DNA of 28,277 bases from a virus. Positions 26,574 to 28,277 of this stretch are shown here, in pieces; within the stretch, counting starts at the first letter, position 1; every line of letters starts with the position of its first letter. The notes under the pieces were generated by a model, which saw only the letters and a program-made list of their open reading frames with translations, did no database searches and was not told the DNA's origin. The position numbers and the translations under genes were made by a program. The stretch covers positions 1 to 28,277 of the IMG/VR virus record IMGVR_UViG_3300030389_002916. One strand, given 5' to 3'.

Positions 26574-27995
26574 ATGGCACTAAATCCGTTTTTTCAACAA
26601 GGCTCATCTGGTGAACAAAGTCTCGTTCAGTCTTTGATTAACGAGCAGTTGAGAATGTACGGTGTAGATATTCATTATATGCCAAGAAAATATCTAACTG
26701 AGAAATCAATATTAAAAGAAGTAGTTCAATCTAAATTTGATGATGCATATCCTATAGAAGCATATATTGATAACTTCGATGGTTATGATGATATGCCATC
26801 AACATTATCAAAGTTTGGTATACAAGCAACTAACGAAGTAACATTAATCATATCAAGAGAGAGATTTGAAACTTACATATCTCCCCTAATGAAAAATGAA
26901 TCTAATGTCAAACTTTCCACAAGACCAAAGGAAGGGGATTTAATTTATTTTCCACTAGGTGATCGTTTGTTTGAAATCAAATATGTAGAGCATGAGAAAC
27001 CATTTTATCAATTAAGAGAGAACTATGTTTACAAATTAACTTGTGAACTATTCCGTTATGAGGATGAGGTAATTGATACAGGTGTTGAAGAGATTGATGA
27101 TACTTTAGGTGGTATTGAGGGAGCAGATGGAGAAGAGATTCTTATTGGTTCTGGTGGAACACAAAAACTAACTCTTGTAGGAACTGCATCTCAAGCAACT
27201 GCATCAGTCGGTATAATCAACGGTGGTATTCAACAAATATTCCTCACAAATAGAGGTAAAGGATTTACATTTGCACCAAGAGTTGCTATATCATCAGCTC
27301 CTTCTGGAGGATTGACAGGTATCGCCACATCTAAATTACTAAGTGGAGTTGCCATTGAGGGTAATATTAGTGATAGCAAAAAGTCTGTTGTTCAATTTGT
27401 TGATTTAGTAAATCCTGGCTTTGGATATACTTCTAATCCTACCATACAGGTAATTGGAGACGGAACAGGTGTTGCTGCAACGTCTAAGATAGAGAATGGT
27501 GTCGTTGGTATTGTTACAATCACTTCAGGTGGTTCAGGATACACAACATCACCAACAATTACATTTACAGGATTATCAACAGTATCTGCTGCTGCAACTG
27601 CAATCGTTAGTGCTGCTGGAACAATCTCTGCTATACACATTAGAAATGCTGGCGTAGGTTACACGGTAACGCCAACTATTTCTATTGCATCGCCTGGCAG
27701 TTCTGGTTCAGGAAACTACTCATTTAACGAAACAATTACAGGTGGAACAAGTGGAGCTACAGCAAGAATCAGAACATGGGATGCTGTTACAAATGAATTA
27801 GAGATATATAATATCACAGGAACATTCGTAAGAGGAGAAACAATTACAGGATCATCTTCAGGTGCATCACACTTAATTCGATTAATTGATTTAACCAATT
27901 TCGATGATGCTGGATTTGGTGATAACGATGAGTTTGAACTACAGGCAGATGCAATTTTAGATTTCTCCGAGAACAACCCCTTTGGAATGCCATAA
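26574..27995 (+). CDS. 14: Neck protein gp14, enlarged by repeat modules
   Basis: A 473-aa protein; T4 gp14 has 256 aa. The first 180 residues match T4 gp14: RMYGVDIHYMPRKYLTEKSI (about 27-46), a DNFDGYDDMPSTLSKFGIQA block near 66-85, EVTLIISRERF, KEGDLIYFPLGDRLFEI (119-135) and FYQLRENYVYKL (144-155). The final residues DFSENNPFGMP resemble the T4 end (SSPFDNDF). Between about residues 199 and 430 lie inserted modules with no T4 counterpart: four type-A GxGY repeats (27227-27701) and two type-D SGA modules (27741-27880). The anchors at both ends make the gene assignment strong and show that the insert sits before the terminal tail. Gene 15 follows after a late-promoter box. Confidence 0.93.
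   Translation: MALNPFFQQGSSGEQSLVQSLINEQLRMYGVDIHYMPRKYLTEKSILKEVVQSKFDDAYPIEAYIDNFDGYDDMPSTLSKFGIQATNEVTLIISRERFETYISPLMKNESNVKLSTRPKEGDLIYFPLGDRLFEIKYVEHEKPFYQLRENYVYKLTCELFRYEDEVIDTGVEEIDDTLGGIEGADGEEILIGSGGTQKLTLVGTASQATASVGIINGGIQQIFLTNRGKGFTFAPRVAISSAPSGGLTGIATSKLLSGVAIEGNISDSKKSVVQFVDLVNPGFGYTSNPTIQVIGDGTGVAATSKIENGVVGIVTITSGGSGYTTSPTITFTGLSTVSAAATAIVSAAGTISAIHIRNAGVGYTVTPTISIASPGSSGSGNYSFNETITGGTSGATARIRTWDAVTNELEIYNITGTFVRGETITGSSSGASHLIRLIDLTNFDDAGFGDNDEFELQADAILDFSENNPFGMP
27227..27701 (+). repeat. Four tandem type-A GxGY repeats in gp14
   Basis: Encodes IQQIFLTNRGKGFTFAPRVA (27227), VQFVDLVNPGFGYTSNPTIQ (27394), VGIVTITSGGSGYTTSPTIT (27504) and ISAIHIRNAGVGYTVTPTIS (27627). These are the most regular copies in the window, each strand-GxGY/F-T-x-x-P-strand, with GTGVAAT/TAIVSAAG linkers. 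Confidence 0.7.
27741..27880 (+). repeat. Two type-D SGA modules in gp14
   Basis: Encodes GGTSGATARIRTWDAVTNEL, then GTFVRGETITGSSSGASHLI. The pattern (G-x-x-SGA-x-A-x-V/I, a variable strand, then G-x-F-x-x-GE-x-I-x-G) recurs in gp8 and in the DUF4815-like protein. Confidence 0.55.
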
Positions 27996-27998
27996 ATA
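27991..27998 (+). promoter_or_regulatory. Candidate late promoter upstream of gene 15
   Basis: CATAAATA matches NATAAATA exactly, contains the gene 14 stop codon (27993-27995) and ends 19 bases before the gene 15 ATG. Confidence 0.6.
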
Positions 27999-28017
27999 TA
28001 TGTAACAGGTTATAACA

Positions 28018-28277
28018 ATGTTTGAGTATTTTTACAACGAAATCCTAAGAAAAACAATTATCAGTTTTGGAACACTTTTTAATGGTCTTACTATTAAACA
28101 AGATGGATCTACTGTAAAAGTTCCTTTGGCATATGGCCCAACACAAAAGTTTTTAGCTAGATTAGAGCAAGCACCAAATTTAAGTCAAGCAACTCAGATT
28201 AGTTTGCCTAGAATGTCATTTGAGTTTACTGGTCTTACTTATGATTCATCTAGAAAGGTAACAACAACTCAGACAAT
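28018..28277 (+). CDS. 15: Tail sheath stabilisation/completion protein gp15 (5' part)
   Basis: Starts at ATG 28018 and runs off the window, giving about 86 residues. MFEYFYNEILRKTIISFGTL then FNGLTIKQDG and VKVPLAYGPTQKFLARLEQ parallel the T4 gp15 start (MFGYFYNSSFRRYATLMGDL, IRVPITYASKEHFMMKL) in order and spacing, and the later PRMSFEFTGLTYDSSRKV matches T4 PRINLHLVDFSYNAPFKT. gp15 caps the contracted tail and binds the neck, so its place after 13 and 14 fits. There is no strong Shine-Dalgarno, but a late-promoter box overlaps the previous stop. Confidence 0.9.
   Translation, partial: MFEYFYNEILRKTIISFGTLFNGLTIKQDGSTVKVPLAYGPTQKFLARLEQAPNLSQATQISLPRMSFEFTGLTYDSSRKVTTTQT

Overview
This window is part of the late structural-gene block of a T4-like (cyanophage-type) myovirus. 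All genes lie on the + strand, coding is nearly continuous and the DNA is visibly AT-rich. The gene order and protein motifs match the baseplate and neck cluster of marine T4-like phages that infect Prochlorococcus or Synechococcus, or possibly SAR11 relatives. No host, metabolic or photosynthesis gene is present, so the host cannot be fixed from this stretch.

Layout: (1) 1-300, the 3' end of an unidentified virion protein, followed by a rho-independent terminator (315-355). (2) 376-537, a 53-codon gene with a strong Shine-Dalgarno. (3) 577-2907, baseplate wedge genes 25 and 6, directly abutting. (4) 2911-15741, one open frame of 4,276 codons whose two ends of a recognisable gp7 core are separated by about 2,250 residues of beta-rich repeats, with a further ~1,700 residues after the core. 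(5) 15771-17351, gene 8. (6) 17358-25088, a 2,576-codon protein of the DUF4815-like baseplate/tail class. (7) 25088-25697, two small genes (a coiled-coil protein and a small beta domain). (8) 25721-27995, neck genes 13 and 14. (9) 28018 to the window end, the start of gene 15.

How they work together: gp25, gp6, gp7 and gp8 build the wedge of the contractile-tail baseplate. The DUF4815-like protein and its small partners occupy the place that T4 gives to genes 9, 10, 11, 12 and wac, so they probably form the baseplate periphery or fibre attachment. gp13 and gp14 form the neck that joins head to tail, and gp15 caps the tail. Candidate late-promoter boxes (NATAAATA) sit at or over the stop codons upstream of genes 25, 8, 13 and 15, which suggests several overlapping late transcripts.

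The most interesting feature is a set of small repeat modules, defined by eye at protein level, that recur in otherwise unrelated genes: the gp7-like giant, gp8, the DUF4815-like giant and gp14. They look like interchangeable beta-rich inserts that have enlarged a conserved baseplate/neck scaffold. No RNA genes, insertion sequences, CRISPR arrays or integration sites were seen. No gene-free stretch exceeds about 80 bases.
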